A stretch of 64,000 bases of DNA from Phialophora verrucosa (lineage: Eukaryota > Ascomycota > Eurotiomycetes > Chaetothyriales > Herpotrichiellaceae), in contig MSED01000001.1 in assembly GCA_002099365.1 (NCBI GenBank), positions 248,001 through 312,000 of the forward strand. Reading direction: 5' to 3'. The position numbers and the translations under genes are program-made. Below the pieces are notes generated by a model. It saw only the letters and a program-made list of their open reading frames with translations, ran no database searches and was not told the origin of the DNA. Shown here in pieces: positions 44,840 through 56,018 of this stretch. Each line of letters begins with the position of its first letter. Positions within the stretch are counted from its first letter, which is position 1.

Positions 44840-46583
44840 TTAGTAGATATATCGGAACTGTGGGTTCTGTCATTGAGTCAGTATCTAAAGATCCAGCGGT
44901 GGAAGTGGTGGGTTGTTTACCTTTCGATCAGTCAGGTCATCTTCAAAAGCGTGCTCAAAGTTCTCCAGAATCCCTGTTGCATCTCTTTTCTTGTTTTCCC
45001 AAATACAGACAAATCGGTAGACGAGCGAGAGAATAGCGGCAGCACAGGAAGTGGCGACGACGATAGCCCACGCTTCATTGTAACGAGGGGCATCCTCGGG
45101 TTTGAACAAGAGGGGACCAATCACGTTACCCAGACAGTATCCGACAAACATGCCCGCCGAGACGAACGCCCGCTTCGTGTAGCCAGCCGTGTTGGCCACT
45201 TGAATGGTCATCAAAACCACGTAACTGCCACCAAAAGACCCCAAGAAGTAGACGCCAAAGAGCAACCCACCAAGCGCGGATCGAGGTAGGAGCCACAACA
45301 GCAATGACGATAGAATGGTCAAACACTGAGTACCAAAGACCAAATATGTGCGGATGTTCTTGTACTTGTACGCAAGGTACGGTGAGACCAGCTGAACTGT
45401 GCCAATGATGAAGCCAAATGGCATCAACAACAGCAACGAGTTCAGGGCGCTGAAGCCAAAACTGTTGACAATGATGGCCTGGAAAGTGGATTGAGGTCCG
45501 TTGGCAATCATCAGCAAGATTGACATGGCCAGGACGAGCCAGAACTTCAGATCCAGGATGCCCTCGAGGATCTGCCGGGATTTGAAATGGAGATTCCTCA
45601 CGCCGGTATTGTTACTCCGCAGTCGGGAAACGGCAATATAAATCTCCCGTTCTGTGAACCCTCGCGCGCGGGTGGGATCACCTGGCAGATAAAAGTAGAC
45701 CACTGGCGAGAAGAGGGTGGTCAAGCTGCCAGCGAACAGGAACATATACTGCCAGGAAGACATGTTGCCCTGGATATGGCCCAGTCCAAAGTTGATCAAA
45801 GGGGTGAACATAGAGATGTAACCTGTAAACACGCCACCGATCAGACGAACAAGTAGGCGAGATAGAACTTTTGGGGTTGCAAACTCACCCGTGAAACAAT
45901 ACCAGATGCCCATGCGAAACGCCTGTTCGTCCTTCTTGTACCAACCGCCCACGACCAGCATAAACATGGGGGCAATTCCGGACTCGAGAAAGCCCAAAGA
46001 GAACCGTTGGGCGTAGAGACCCCGGAAGGACTGGACGCCGGCAGCACTCATTAGAGTGACGCCCCAGATCATGATGATACCGCCGCAGACACGCTCGATT
46101 GGGAATTTCTGCGCCAAAAACACAATTGGATATGCTCCCGCAATGTAGCCAATATAGAAGATGGACGCGGAAAAAGAATATCGATTCCCGATCTGTAGGT
46201 CGAGGTCATCTCGAAGTCCGAAGATCGCCTTTGCCGTGGCCACGTTCCCGGGTTAGTGGTTTTCTTCTCCTTGCGTTCTGTCCGAGCGTGTGTAGACTCA
46301 CCGCCTGAGACAACATGGCTTTGTCATAGTATTGGAGGCCATATGCGGCCGCGAGAATCACCAACAGTCGTCGGTCAATCTTGCGGACCAACTTATTCTC
46401 CTCTGCCGCGTCCCAGTGACTGTCACCCTGATAGGTGGCGATGTATTTGACCGCTTCGTCGCCATGGACTACGTCGACTTTGGCGGCTTCGAGCCTTGCT
46501 TTATCCCGTGCCATGACATCCCAGGTGACGTCCTCCACCTGATGGGCCGTATCCAGGACTTCGGGTTGCTTTGTATCCTCCAT
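44840..46583 (-). CDS. MFS transporter, Dal5/allantoate-permease (anion:cation symporter) type
   Basis: Four exons (46583-46302, 46228-45889, 45822-44921, 44866-44840) give 516 residues. Landmarks: RKIDRRLLVILAAAYGLQYYDK in helix 1, the LGFLESGIAPMFMLVVGGWYKKDEQ loop after helix 4, and an ending of TDRKNPQFRYIY that only appears when the last intron is removed; the F-R-Y-x-Y end is typical of this family. The intron at 45823-45888 is 66 bases and stop-free, so an unspliced frame also stays open. Substrates of the family are small organic anions or vitamins. It could import the acid or lactone degraded by the cluster. Confidence 0.87.
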
Positions 46584-47122
46584 TGTCCTCGTTTGATACC
46601 TGGTGGAAGGAAAAGGAGACGGGGAAAGGAAGAGTTCTCGTGAAAGACGTCGTGGCGCCTCTTTTCATTACCCGTGGCGATCATGATCTTCGCATAGCTC
46701 AAATCTAGTCTGTCCTACAAGTGATTGATCGACTCGGCCCGAAGGAATCAAGGACAGGGAGCATTGATATTGACTCGGCTCCGAGGAAGGTCAAGGAGTC
46801 AGAAGTCACGAGGGGTAATTACTCGGTGCTTGGCATCCCCGCCATAGCGGAGAATGCGGGGTGTGACTCCGGACGCGAAGGATCCACAGGAGAGCCGTTC
46901 GGTCCGAGCTTCTAGAGGGTCCCGGCGTCCCGGAGGGTGGGGGGTGGGGTGTGGGGCGAAAGAGGGCTGGGACAGCTCTGGATACGCCTACGTTCGAACT
47001 TCTGACCGAGCGAAATGAGAGCCGAGCCAGTGTGCGCTAAAAATAAATGAACAGCCGACGCAGACATATGCGATGCGATGTACGTCCTTTTTGAATGGCT
47101 GGATAAGTAGGTAGTTGAGGGT
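46584..47122. promoter_or_regulatory. upstream region of Dal5-type MFS with three cluster palindromes
   Basis: No gene. It contains TCGGCCCGA (46734-46742), TCGGCTCCGA (46775-46784) and TCGGTCCGA (46899-46907), the densest group of the shared motif in the window. Confidence 0.5.
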
Positions 47123-48287
47123 CTAAGGCTTCTCATCGGTAATCATCAGGTACACAGAAGTACAATCTCGGTCCTGGCACGCGCACATGCGAGGGTTTCC
47201 TCAGTCAGTCAAGACAAGAACAGCGGCAAGAACAGCACGGAGTACAGGAACGGGGGAGGAACTGTGCGAGACTCACCATACACCTCGGATCTTGGGCGGA
47301 TTGTTGGAATACACTCAGCGCAGCTTTTGCCATGTGAGGATCAATCCCGGTCATTTCTCCAGCTTGGACGGCCAGACTGATGTCCTTGACAATCATGTGA
47401 GGTTTGAACGTCGGCTCGTAGTTGTTGCTACTGGGTGCGTGTTTCACCAGACCCGGCACTGGCTGCATGTTTTCCAGCACCCAAGATTGTCCGGTGGAGT
47501 TTCGGATACACTCGTAGAGGACGTGCTTGTCCACTCCTGCCCGGATTCCAATCGCCATGGCCTCGGCCGTGGCCAGCAAGATGGAACAAGCAATGTAGTT
47601 GTTGGTGATCTTTGCCGCGAGCCCAGCCCCCAGCTTACCACACCACATGACTTTCGACGGAGTGCCCATCATGGTGACCACTGGCAAGATATGCTTCGCG
47701 ACCCAGTCGGATTGTTCATTGCCGTGTCCGACCATAAATGCTAGTGTCGCATCCTTTGCGCCGACCACGCCGCCCTGCGCCCACACGGTCAGCCACTCCG
47801 GGTCCCCATTGCCTGCGGAAGCAGCAGTTTGCTTACTGAGACTGGACTGTCAACATATTTGCCGATGCCAGCCTCCATGATCTGATCACCTACGTCTCGC
47901 GACGTTTCCATATCAATCGTACTGCACTCGAGGATGAGCCTATCTCCCTTGGTCGCCTGGATGACGGCCCCGGGTCCTTCGAGATAGACCTTGCGCACAT
48001 CTGGTCCTTGTGGTACGATGGACAGCAGAATTTCACTTCTCTCTGCTGCTTCCTTTGGGCTACCAACGACGTTGATGGTCCCATAGGAGCTGTGCTCTTC
48101 AACGAATCTCTCGCATGCTGGTTTGGAGATATCGTAAATCGCCAATGTGGCTGTAGGAGACATCCTTTTCCGAATATGTCCAGCCATGTAAAATCCCATG
48201 GCCCCAAGGCCTTTTACATCTTCAGCATAACCATCATCTGATCGCTGCAAGAAGTCACCTACCGATAAATGCGATGTTCTTGTCCAT
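47123..48287 (-). CDS. 3-hydroxyisobutyrate-dehydrogenase-like oxidoreductase B
   Basis: Four exons (48287-48263, 48210-47837, 47774-47277, 47173-47123), 315 residues. It has FIGLGAMGFYMAGHI (Rossmann), DSPVSGGVVGAKDATLAF at the second junction, the catalytic Lys in GLAAKITNNYIACSIL, and an ending of DRDCTSVYLMITDEKP. Intron positions and phases match paralogue A (36834-38075): both interrupt the first Gly of G-x-G-x-x-G and both have an intron after codon 133. This copy uses a normal GT donor at the last intron. By family it oxidises a 3-hydroxy acid; whether A and B have different substrates is unknown. Confidence 0.9.
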
Positions 48288-48692
48288 GGCTTCTTCAGGC
48301 GTCTTCGTCAACCTGTACGTAGTCGTCTTGAGGTGCTGCAAATACACGTAAGGCGTAACTGGGGAAGAAATGAACGGAGTCTATATTCGTGATCGGAAGG
48401 TCTGAAGTCTGTTCTTGAGCCTCGGCGTCAGTGCATGACCCTTCAACGAGAGTGCCCACTCGGACAGGACTTTCGGCTCGGGCTATTTTCAGACCCGCAT
48501 GATCGGGATGCTAGGGGTAGAAAACACCCATTTGATAAGCCATGTTTGAGTCACGAGAAACCACCCGACTCGTTCAGAAAAAGAATAGTATTTGAGCAAG
48601 AAGAATCACCTAGATAGACTGACGGAGCGGCCAATGACCGACTGAATCCAAGCGCTTCCCTCCCCCTCTCTTGTGAGGGCGTTATTGTAGGC
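48288..48692. other. intergenic region
   Basis: Upstream of HIBADH-like B. Nothing recognised. Confidence 0.4.
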
Positions 48693-49802
48693 TCACCCTT
48701 TCATCGCCCTAAGGAACCGCCAATGAGCGCGCTCACCCCATCCTTGGGCCTTCCAGTCCGTGGCGTATTTCGGAAAGAAATCAATCACGTCCAACAAAAA
48801 TTCATCGTGGGCGAATATCGTAAAGACATTGGGACTGCTGTCAAAGACGGTCAATTTGTCAATGCTTCGCTGGGTCTCTCGGAAATCTTCTTCGAGCAGA
48901 CTTTCGGGCACTCGCGCAAAGGGCTCCGTCTTGGCTCTAGTCTCGCCGCCTTCACTGTTTCGGAGAGGATGAAGGCGCAGGAACTTCGCCGTACAGCACG
49001 AGCTGGCCAGAGCTGACGGTGGCTCGTACACGCTGGGTGACACCTCGTCGGGGAGAGGGCATTTCTCCGTCGGCCGCATGAGAGCGCAGTGATGGGTGAT
49101 GTCTCCTCCTAGGAAGACAAAGGTGGATTGATCATCTGAGGTTGTTCTTGCCAGCGCACTTAGGTGGCCGATGGTATGACCAGGGGTGTCCAGGATGTAG
49201 AAACTACCATCCCCAAACCAATCGTATGCTCGAAAGCCCATGATGGTCTGCACTTTGGGGTCTTGGATGTCAAAACTCAGCTCGATCGTTTCACGTCCCT
49301 CATATAAGTCTGACGTGGTGTCGGCAGCTTTGGGATCGATCGGCCAGCCTGGCAAATAGCGCTGCTTGTATCCCGGACCGACAACAATGCTGGTGGATGA
49401 AGGGAACAGCGTCGTGTCCCCCACATGGTCCCAGTGGTGGTGACTGAAAATGATGTGGTTGATGGCAACCGGCTCGATTCCATTCTCCGTCAAGATGTCG
49501 GCCACGTCCTTCTGGCAAGAAACGTCGAGATTCAAGGGTTTGAGCTCTTCGAGCAAATGGGGACTCATATGAGTCTTCCAATTTGTTCGTAAACCCAGGT
49601 CGAATAACAGCCGCTGGTTAGACGACTTATGATGTATCAAGAAGCTGTAGCTGGGGATCTCAAACTTCTCAATGCCTGGAATGACTGGGTCTAAAATGAG
49701 CGACCCGGTACAATTCGAAAGCCAAGTAGTGGTGTCGATAACTGCCAGGTCGACAGAGGATGACGACGCCGGGATTTGAAGACTCCAATCTTTGCCCGAC
49801 AT
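48693..49802 (-). CDS. metallo-beta-lactamase-fold hydrolase, lactonase-like
   Basis: Single exon, 369 residues. It contains the metal-binding motif HHHWDH (residues 121-126, fitting H-x-H-x-D-H), the later His in DTPGHTIGH, the Asp in FLGGDITHH and the terminal His in IFAHDEF. N-acyl-homoserine-lactonase-type proteins show this layout, with LLFDLGLRTNW near the N-terminus. In a cluster with Baeyer-Villiger monooxygenases a lactone-opening role is plausible but inferred. The upstream region holds CGAGT-TT-ACTCG at 49863-49874. Confidence 0.87.
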   Translation of the reverse strand: MSGKDWSLQIPASSSSVDLAVIDTTTWLSNCTGSLILDPVIPGIEKFEIPSYSFLIHHKSSNQRLLFDLGLRTNWKTHMSPHLLEELKPLNLDVSCQKDVADILTENGIEPVAINHIIFSHHHWDHVGDTTLFPSSTSIVVGPGYKQRYLPGWPIDPKAADTTSDLYEGRETIELSFDIQDPKVQTIMGFRAYDWFGDGSFYILDTPGHTIGHLSALARTTSDDQSTFVFLGGDITHHCALMRPTEKCPLPDEVSPSVYEPPSALASSCCTAKFLRLHPLRNSEGGETRAKTEPFARVPESLLEEDFRETQRSIDKLTVFDSSPNVFTIFAHDEFLLDVIDFFPKYATDWKAQGWGERAHWRFLRAMKG

Positions 49803-50052
49803 TATTTCACATTGAATGCCTCAAGACGAGGGCTACAATAGAAGTGTATACACTTGTCTGAGCGAGTTTACTCGGGCTAAGAAAGGATGGACATGATCAG
49901 TGGTGACCGAAGATGGTTTCCAATTTTATTATGTTTTAACTTTGCTACCGAGGTAAAGCTACATATAGGTCCTGCTCCTCATTACCAAATCCCCTGCACC
50001 AACTCGGTATGCTGGACTTGGGCCGAGCCGATTGTGCATCTACACGCAGAGG

Positions 50053-51236
50053 CTAGTAGTTCGGTGTCGATGCAGGCCGGCCTATGTCCAGCAACTGCCT
50101 ACCCAAGTCTCTGAATGTCTCCTCGTGGCTTCTAAACACCATTCCCAGATCCTTTTTGGCGTCCTCAGCGTCAATATCAAATGCGTTTTCCGGGAACGAA
50201 GTCGTGGCTGGTTGACCGATTGGAATCCTATCACGGGCTTCGGGAAAGTTCTTTCGTAGAATGTCAGCAATTTCTTGGTTGCAGATCCGACCTCGAGCTA
50301 TCAGATATCGTCGATTCCCTTTCTCAAGAGTGAATGCGGCTCGGTAATGTGCTTCTGCCAGGTCCTGCGGAGCCAAGCCGGTCAGTGGATCAAAGCCAAA
50401 ACCCAAGTCGAAAGTGAGCCAACATACCCTCACATCGATATCGGCGTGAACCCATTCTCTAGGTAGTGGACTCGAACTGGTCGCGTTGAGAAAGTCTCGC
50501 CAAATATTGTAGTTGGAGACATTCACCTCCTCAATGTTCTTGACCGAATGTGCCAATGGCCCGTACACCATGGGAGGATTCAGAACAACGAGATCATAAT
50601 GTGGTTTATTGGTTTCCATGTATTTCCACGCTAGTGATTTGAAGAGCGCTGTCAGCCATAGGGGGCCGGGACACATTTTTGTCTCGAGAGACTCAGAAAC
50701 TCACCTGCTTTCTCTGCCAGAGTCTTGCTGACCCAGTAGGCCAGCCGGGGTTCCATCGAACTGACCTCGTCTTCAGACACGGGATTCCAGTCCTGGGAGT
50801 TGTAGACTTTGCCATTGCCTTGCATATCCTTGGGATTTCCAATGGCAGCAAAACTTCCCGTGACGACAATTCGTCTGATGTGAGGAGCAGACCTGCTCAC
50901 TTCTTCAAGAATCTCCATGGTCCCTCTCACTGCCGGCTCGATGAAGTCTGCCAGTGTCTTTCCCGCGGAATAATTCAGGGGGCTCGCCGTATGGATGACA
51001 GCACCCGGTGGCGGATCTGACACCAGGGCCTCTTTAAAAGCACCAGGTGCTGTCATATCTGGGACAATGGCGAAGTCCAGTTGTGACCCGGCCTGAGGAT
51101 GATCCGATGCCACTTGTCGTGCTTTCTGCTCCGAACGAACCACTCCACGTACCGAGACTCCATGTGAGAGCAATGTCTCGAGAATATGAGATCCAATGAA
51201 TCCATTCGTCCCGGTGAGAAGGACTCGAGGCGCCAT
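50053..51236 (-). CDS. NAD-dependent epimerase/dihydroflavonol-reductase-like (extended SDR)
   Basis: Three exons (51236-50705, 50630-50428, 50364-50053) give 348 residues. Motifs: the N-terminal TGTNGFIGSHI cofactor signature, HTASPLNY, the Ser of VVTGSFAAI, YWVSKTLAEKAAWKY with catalytic Tyr and Lys at the first junction, and NPPMVYGP. These place it with GRE2/dihydroflavonol-4-reductase-like ketoreductases. It probably reduces a ketone or aldehyde, or oxidises the matching alcohol, in the pathway. The start at MAPRVLLTG is the last ATG before the Rossmann strand; the frame is open further upstream without homology. Confidence 0.88.
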
Positions 51237-51844
51237 CTGAGATTGTACTTGCCTCTTCGGTTTGTCAATTCTTTGTGTTGGCGTGAGGGCTAACGTGTGA
51301 TGTTTTTGTATGTTCGCTGTCAAGAACGTCTTGTCAAGATGTCCGGAGGAATGGTCTCCTGGGTTGCTGGCATGGTGTTGTGGATTCTGATTGTCCTTGC
51401 AGCGCGAGCTCCGTCTGCTGAGCCTGGTTGCCATATCCTAGCTCTATCAGATGCCGAGGTTCGTCAAGGCCCAACACCCCCTTTCGGGCGCCCGCAGTGT
51501 ACAGAACTCTGGCGTAAGTCATCGGCGCCGAGCAAGTTAACTAAATAGATTGGCCGAGAGCACGCCACCTGACCACGCCAGAAGGACACCTGGATCGATT
51601 CAGACAAGGGACCAAACGGTGCTTCAAGTGATAGCTATTCCACTGATAGTAAAAAATTCCGAGAAAAGGTTGCGAATTTCTGGAAAGACACGAACAAAGA
51701 CTTTCGATACACAAGAGTTTGTGAGTTATAGGATTGATCAAAGCATCCTCAACTTTGTGTGTTCGAGGATTGGCTATCTATCTGAGTTGGCCCTTCCTTG
51801 CCGACACTCCTGGTGGTGAAAGCAGACTTGCTCTTGTAACAATC
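51237..51844. promoter_or_regulatory. divergent promoter, reductase / BVMO
   Basis: 608 bases between the two starts, with the perfect 10-base palindrome TCGGCGCCGA at 51522-51531, roughly midway. It is one of three identical copies in intergenic DNA of the cluster. Confidence 0.55.
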
Positions 51845-53873
51845 ATGGCCCCTTCAATGAAAAACGCGGAGAGCGAGTTTGAATCCGAATTCGGCATACC
51901 AGATTTCAAATCCTTGCCTTCCCGGTATGGCTGGCCCTTGGAAAGTGAGACGGGCTATCGGATCGTTGAGCAACTCTCTGGCGTCAAAAGACAGATGAGA
52001 GTGGTCCATGTGGGATGTGGCGCCGCGGGCATCTGTCTTGCCAAATTCCTACCAGAGAGAATGGAGAATGTCTCTTTCACCTGTTACGACAAGAACGCCG
52101 ATATTGGAGGGACTTGGCTGGAAAACCGATACCCAGGATGCGCGTGCGATATTCCTTCCGTCGACTACCAATTCACTTGGGCCCGGAACCCCGACTGGAC
52201 ACATTTCTACTCGTCCTCGCCCGAGATCTGGCAATACTTCAAGGACTGTGTCGACCGTCACGACTTGGCCAAATACTTCAAACTCAACCACTTGATCGAG
52301 GGTGCCTACTGGGATTCGGAGCGAGGACAATGGGATGTACACGTCAAGAATCTCTTGACGGGGACGACCTTTGTCGACACGTGTGACGTTTTCATCAACG
52401 GCGGTGGTATCCTCAACAACTGGAAATGGCCCGACATTCCTGGTCTACATAGCTTCAAGGGTTTGCTGGCCCACACCGCCGCTTACCCGGAAGGCACGCC
52501 CTTACAAGGCAAGAGAGTGGCCGTCATTGGATCGGGAAGTAGTGGTGTCCAGGTCATTGCCAACATTGCCTCGAAGGTCTCAAAACTCTACACCTGGGTT
52601 CGGTCCCCGACTTGGATCACGGCCGGATTTGCACAAAAGTACGCCGGCAAGAACGGTGCCAACTTTGAATACGCCACAGAGCAAAAGAAGCACTGGCGCG
52701 AAAATTATGAAGACTATGTCCAATATTGCAAGGAGATTGAAGATGAACTGAACCAGAGATTCAAATTTATCCTGGTGGGAACTCCTGAAGCTGAGGAAGC
52801 AAGAATGGTAACTCCCCCGGTCCCCTTCCCTTACCTCGCTCTCTCTCGCTGGAAGATACTTTCGCTAATGTTGTGGATCAGTTCTCTATCAATGAAATGA
52901 CCTCGAAGTTGAAAGGACGAGATGATTTGATCGATAAGGTCATCCCTAAGGACTTTGGCATCGGATGTCGCAGACCCACGGTGAGTCTTTTCGGGTTTAA
53001 GTACTTCTCCCTCTCCGGCCAAGCTAACAAGATCTGATGGTAGCCCGGGAATGGTTACTTGGAAGCCCTTACACTCCCACACGTCACAACTTTCCTTGAA
53101 CAAATCGCCGGCATCACCGAAAAGGGTTTCATTGACCAGCGCGGTAAGGAGTACGAGGTCGATGTCATTATCTGCGCCACTGGATTCGACACCTCCTGGG
53201 TTCCACGATTCCCAATCATACACGACGGCAAGAACGTGCAAGACTTTATGCACGAGCGTACTTTGTCCTATATTGCTTATGCCATTCCCCAAGGTAAGTA
53301 TCTACGTTGACTACTTCTCGCTTATGAAGAGAGAACCTTCGTCTAACTCCCTGCTTGATAGTTCCCAATTTCTACACCATCGGCAGCGCCTACGGTCCGA
53401 TTGGACACGGCAACACTTTGATGGTCAATGAACGGCTCATTACCAACATTCTCAAGATTGTGGAGAAAATGCAAGTGGAGGGCATCAAATCTATGCGACC
53501 GAAACTCAGCGTTTGTGAACGATTCGAAGAGCACGCCCAGCTATTCTTCAAACGCACTGCTTGGAACTCGGGCTGTGCCAGTTGGTTCCGACAGGGCAAG
53601 AAAGACGGCAAGCTGACTATCTGGCCTGGCTCGAGACCCTTGTTCTTTGAGGTCACAAAGGAACCTCGCTACGAGGATTTTGAAATAGAGTACATGACCG
53701 GCAACCCCTGGGCATTCTTGGGCAACGGGTTTACTCTACGGGAATATGATGGAAGTGACATCTCGTATTATATGGGATCAAAAGATAACATGGGTGCCTT
53801 GTTACCGGATAAGAAGCCCCAGATTGATGGTTCGGTCGTCAACGGCTCCACCAGCGGCGTGGTCGGGACATAA
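51845..53873 (+). CDS. Baeyer-Villiger monooxygenase (intact copy)
   Basis: Four exons (51845-52807, 52882-52980, 53044-53293, 53362-53873), 607 residues. FAD motif VGCGAAG (G-x-G-x-x-G, residues 57-62), DIGGTWLENRYPGCACD, the NADPH Rossmann motif VIGSGSSG, WITAGF, and ICATGFD. The BVMO fingerprint reads FKGLLAHTAAYP, i.e. F-x-G-x3-H-x3-Y-P, with Tyr where the consensus has Trp. Type I BVMOs insert oxygen next to a ketone to give an ester or lactone using NADPH and O2. It is divergent from the extended-SDR reductase. A paralogue is broken at 22401-24405 and another is cut by the right edge. Confidence 0.93.
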
Positions 53874-54714
53874 ATCGTCCCTCCAAATCAAATAGCAACA
53901 GAGAGTTTTTAAATTGTCATGCAGTGATTTTTCTCTCTTGTCTTCTGTGATCTGAGATTCTCTTCGTTCCTGATCATATGACTAGATGTGCCATCCTCGT
54001 TGCTACATGATCGCAAATTCTTTCAGATTCAACGTCGAATACCAAGAGGGTGATGCCAACGTCATATTACAACTTCGTAGTCTTTGCCTTGGACTCGCCA
54101 TTCGAAGAGCTCGCCTTCGTATCGCTCCGCTCCCTGTTCGGGGAATAACATCAATGACAAGCACACCACCCCTAAGGTGTTTATGTGCCGCAAAGCCCAA
54201 CTTGATGAACCCTTTGAGTTCCTCGCCGCCGACTTGTCCGTTCATCTTTCTAACAACAAACGCTCAATTATATTCGAATCCATCACTGTGAGATTGGCCC
54301 GTCAGAATTCTGCTCATGATTCTTCTCTGCAGGCCTTTGACTTTGATCAGCTCCTGCATTTCCTGAGACGTGATTTGTGAGCCAGACGAGGCCTCCGATC
54401 TCATCCAAAAAAGTGAGTCAGAATCAACCTGGAGTCGATCGACAACATTTTCATTTGATGACTGCCCTTTCTGCACGTTGCTACGGTGCCCATTTAGTTG
54501 CTTCTTTACCCCCGTGGCGGCATGGTGGATTGTGGCACCGGCAGTCACTAAGATAGAAGATTGTACAGCTCAGTCAGTTTGTGGGTCAGGAGGATCATGC
54601 CGCTCTCATCCTCGAGTTGTTCCCTGCAAAGCTCGATTTTTGGTTGCGATCCTGCTTTAACTGTAACAAAGCTGCGACACTCTCAAACCGGCTGACTACT
54701 TTATACGAATCGAT
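53874..54714. other. intergenic region
   Basis: No recognisable gene; perhaps the decayed remainder of the regulator fragment to the right. Confidence 0.4.
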
Positions 54715-55199
54715 TTACGAATTGTTCAAATCTAATATCAGCCCACTGTCCTCATCGTCATCGTCGATATTGGTGTCCCACCAGATCATGATGAAATCGG
54801 CCTCAATCTCAGCCTTGAAGTCCACGCCGGTGTTCTCAAACTCGGTCAGAAAATCCGACACATCCAGTGTTGAGTGAGAAAGGGACCATGGATCAATGTG
54901 GTCTTGGTCCGGAGAAGGGACCCCTCTCAAGGAAGTAGTCTCCAGCGGCAATCCGCCGCCTTGAGAGGTAGGAGGAACATGTGCCAGATAGCCATCATGG
55001 GTAGTCTCTGCGGTACTAGTCGACAGTGCGCCTATTTCCTCTATATACAGGCACGACCATCTAGTCGACAATTGTTACATGGTACAACATGAACAGAGAT
55101 GTCACACCGGACCTTTCGCTGATGACAACCAAAGCACGCTGGGCCGCCCTTTTGACGGTTCCGACTAGCGCACTCGTCGATGCCGACAATATCACCCAT
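54715..55199 (-). pseudogene. Zn2Cys6 regulator, N-terminal remnant with frameshift
   Basis: A zinc cluster is visible, ACFGCHQRKVRCD...PCNNC...C (spacing C2C6C8C2C6C), starting from an ATG at 55199. The frame then stops in TGTATATAG near 55045; the continuation (IEEIGALSTSTAETT to DFLTEFENTGVDF) is open in another frame, as expected if bases were lost from the TA run. No MHR domain follows. It looks like the first part of a further pathway regulator. An intron at the break is an alternative, but no good splice sites were seen. Confidence 0.6.
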
Positions 55200-55883
55200 T
55201 GTTTTCTGGTAGATCATACCACAAGGTGCAGTCATCAAGTTCAACGTGAAGCTGATCTACCTTGCAGGTCGACAAAATCAAGCAAAAGAATAGCAAGCCT
55301 TTCCAAAGCTCCTGGGTCCGCTCCTGCAGTCACGAGTTGTTGCTAAAGGGCCCGGAGATGGCTGCACAGAGAGTACCAGGAAATCCCCGGCCGCGACAGA
55401 GACTTGTGGTTGAACATCCACTAAACGGCTCGGCGAGGAATGACAATAGAGCAAAGGGGAGCTGATGAGATTCGGCGCCGACTGATGACAGCGAGGAGGG
55501 TACGGGGAAGATCGTCGGCTCCATTGTTTCCGGTCGCCGATTTGTCCTCCTCCCCTCCCCCCGCCCCCGGAAAAAGACAGGGTTGACTTTTTCTCCCTCC
55601 TCCTACGCCGCAGTCTAGATACTCGTACTCAAGATGGGCTTGTGTTCACTGCTGACACAACTGCCGGTCTTTTCTAGCTTTCTACGTTTGTCAAGTTTGT
55701 CACGCTTCTCTAAATGCCATTCACGGATTCCGAAACCGGGCTGACCGGGTACACTATGATTGTCAGGTGGTGGGTAGCCAAGCACACAAACCACAGTACG
55801 AGGTACAGGGGCGTTTTTTCGTTAGTAGCCGCCTAAAAGGGTTAGCGCGAGACTCCTCCGAAGCTTCCAGATATTTGAAGCTA
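55200..55883. other. intergenic region left of the transposon
   Basis: Carries TCGGCGCCGA at 55472-55481. No gene recognised. Confidence 0.45.
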
Positions 55884-55910
55884 AGCCTAATTGGGCGTTT
55901 TTAGTACCGT
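55884..55910 (+). repeat. left terminal inverted repeat of the Tc1/mariner element
   Basis: Begins AGCCTAATTGGGC and ends TACCGT; 22 of 27 positions match the right repeat in reverse complement. Confidence 0.85.
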
Positions 55911-55970
55911 TATATAGCTTGAAATTAAAATTTAAAATCTGTCAAATCTGTCATTTAGTAAGTATTCCCG

Positions 55971-56018
55971 AGGCACTCTCAGGCACTCTCAGGCACTCTC
56001 AGGCACTCTTAGGCACCC
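55971..56018. repeat. 10-bp tandem repeat AGGCACTCTC inside the transposon
   Basis: Four complete units (the last with one T) and a partial fifth, directly head-to-tail, in the 5' untranslated part of the element. Confidence 0.9.
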
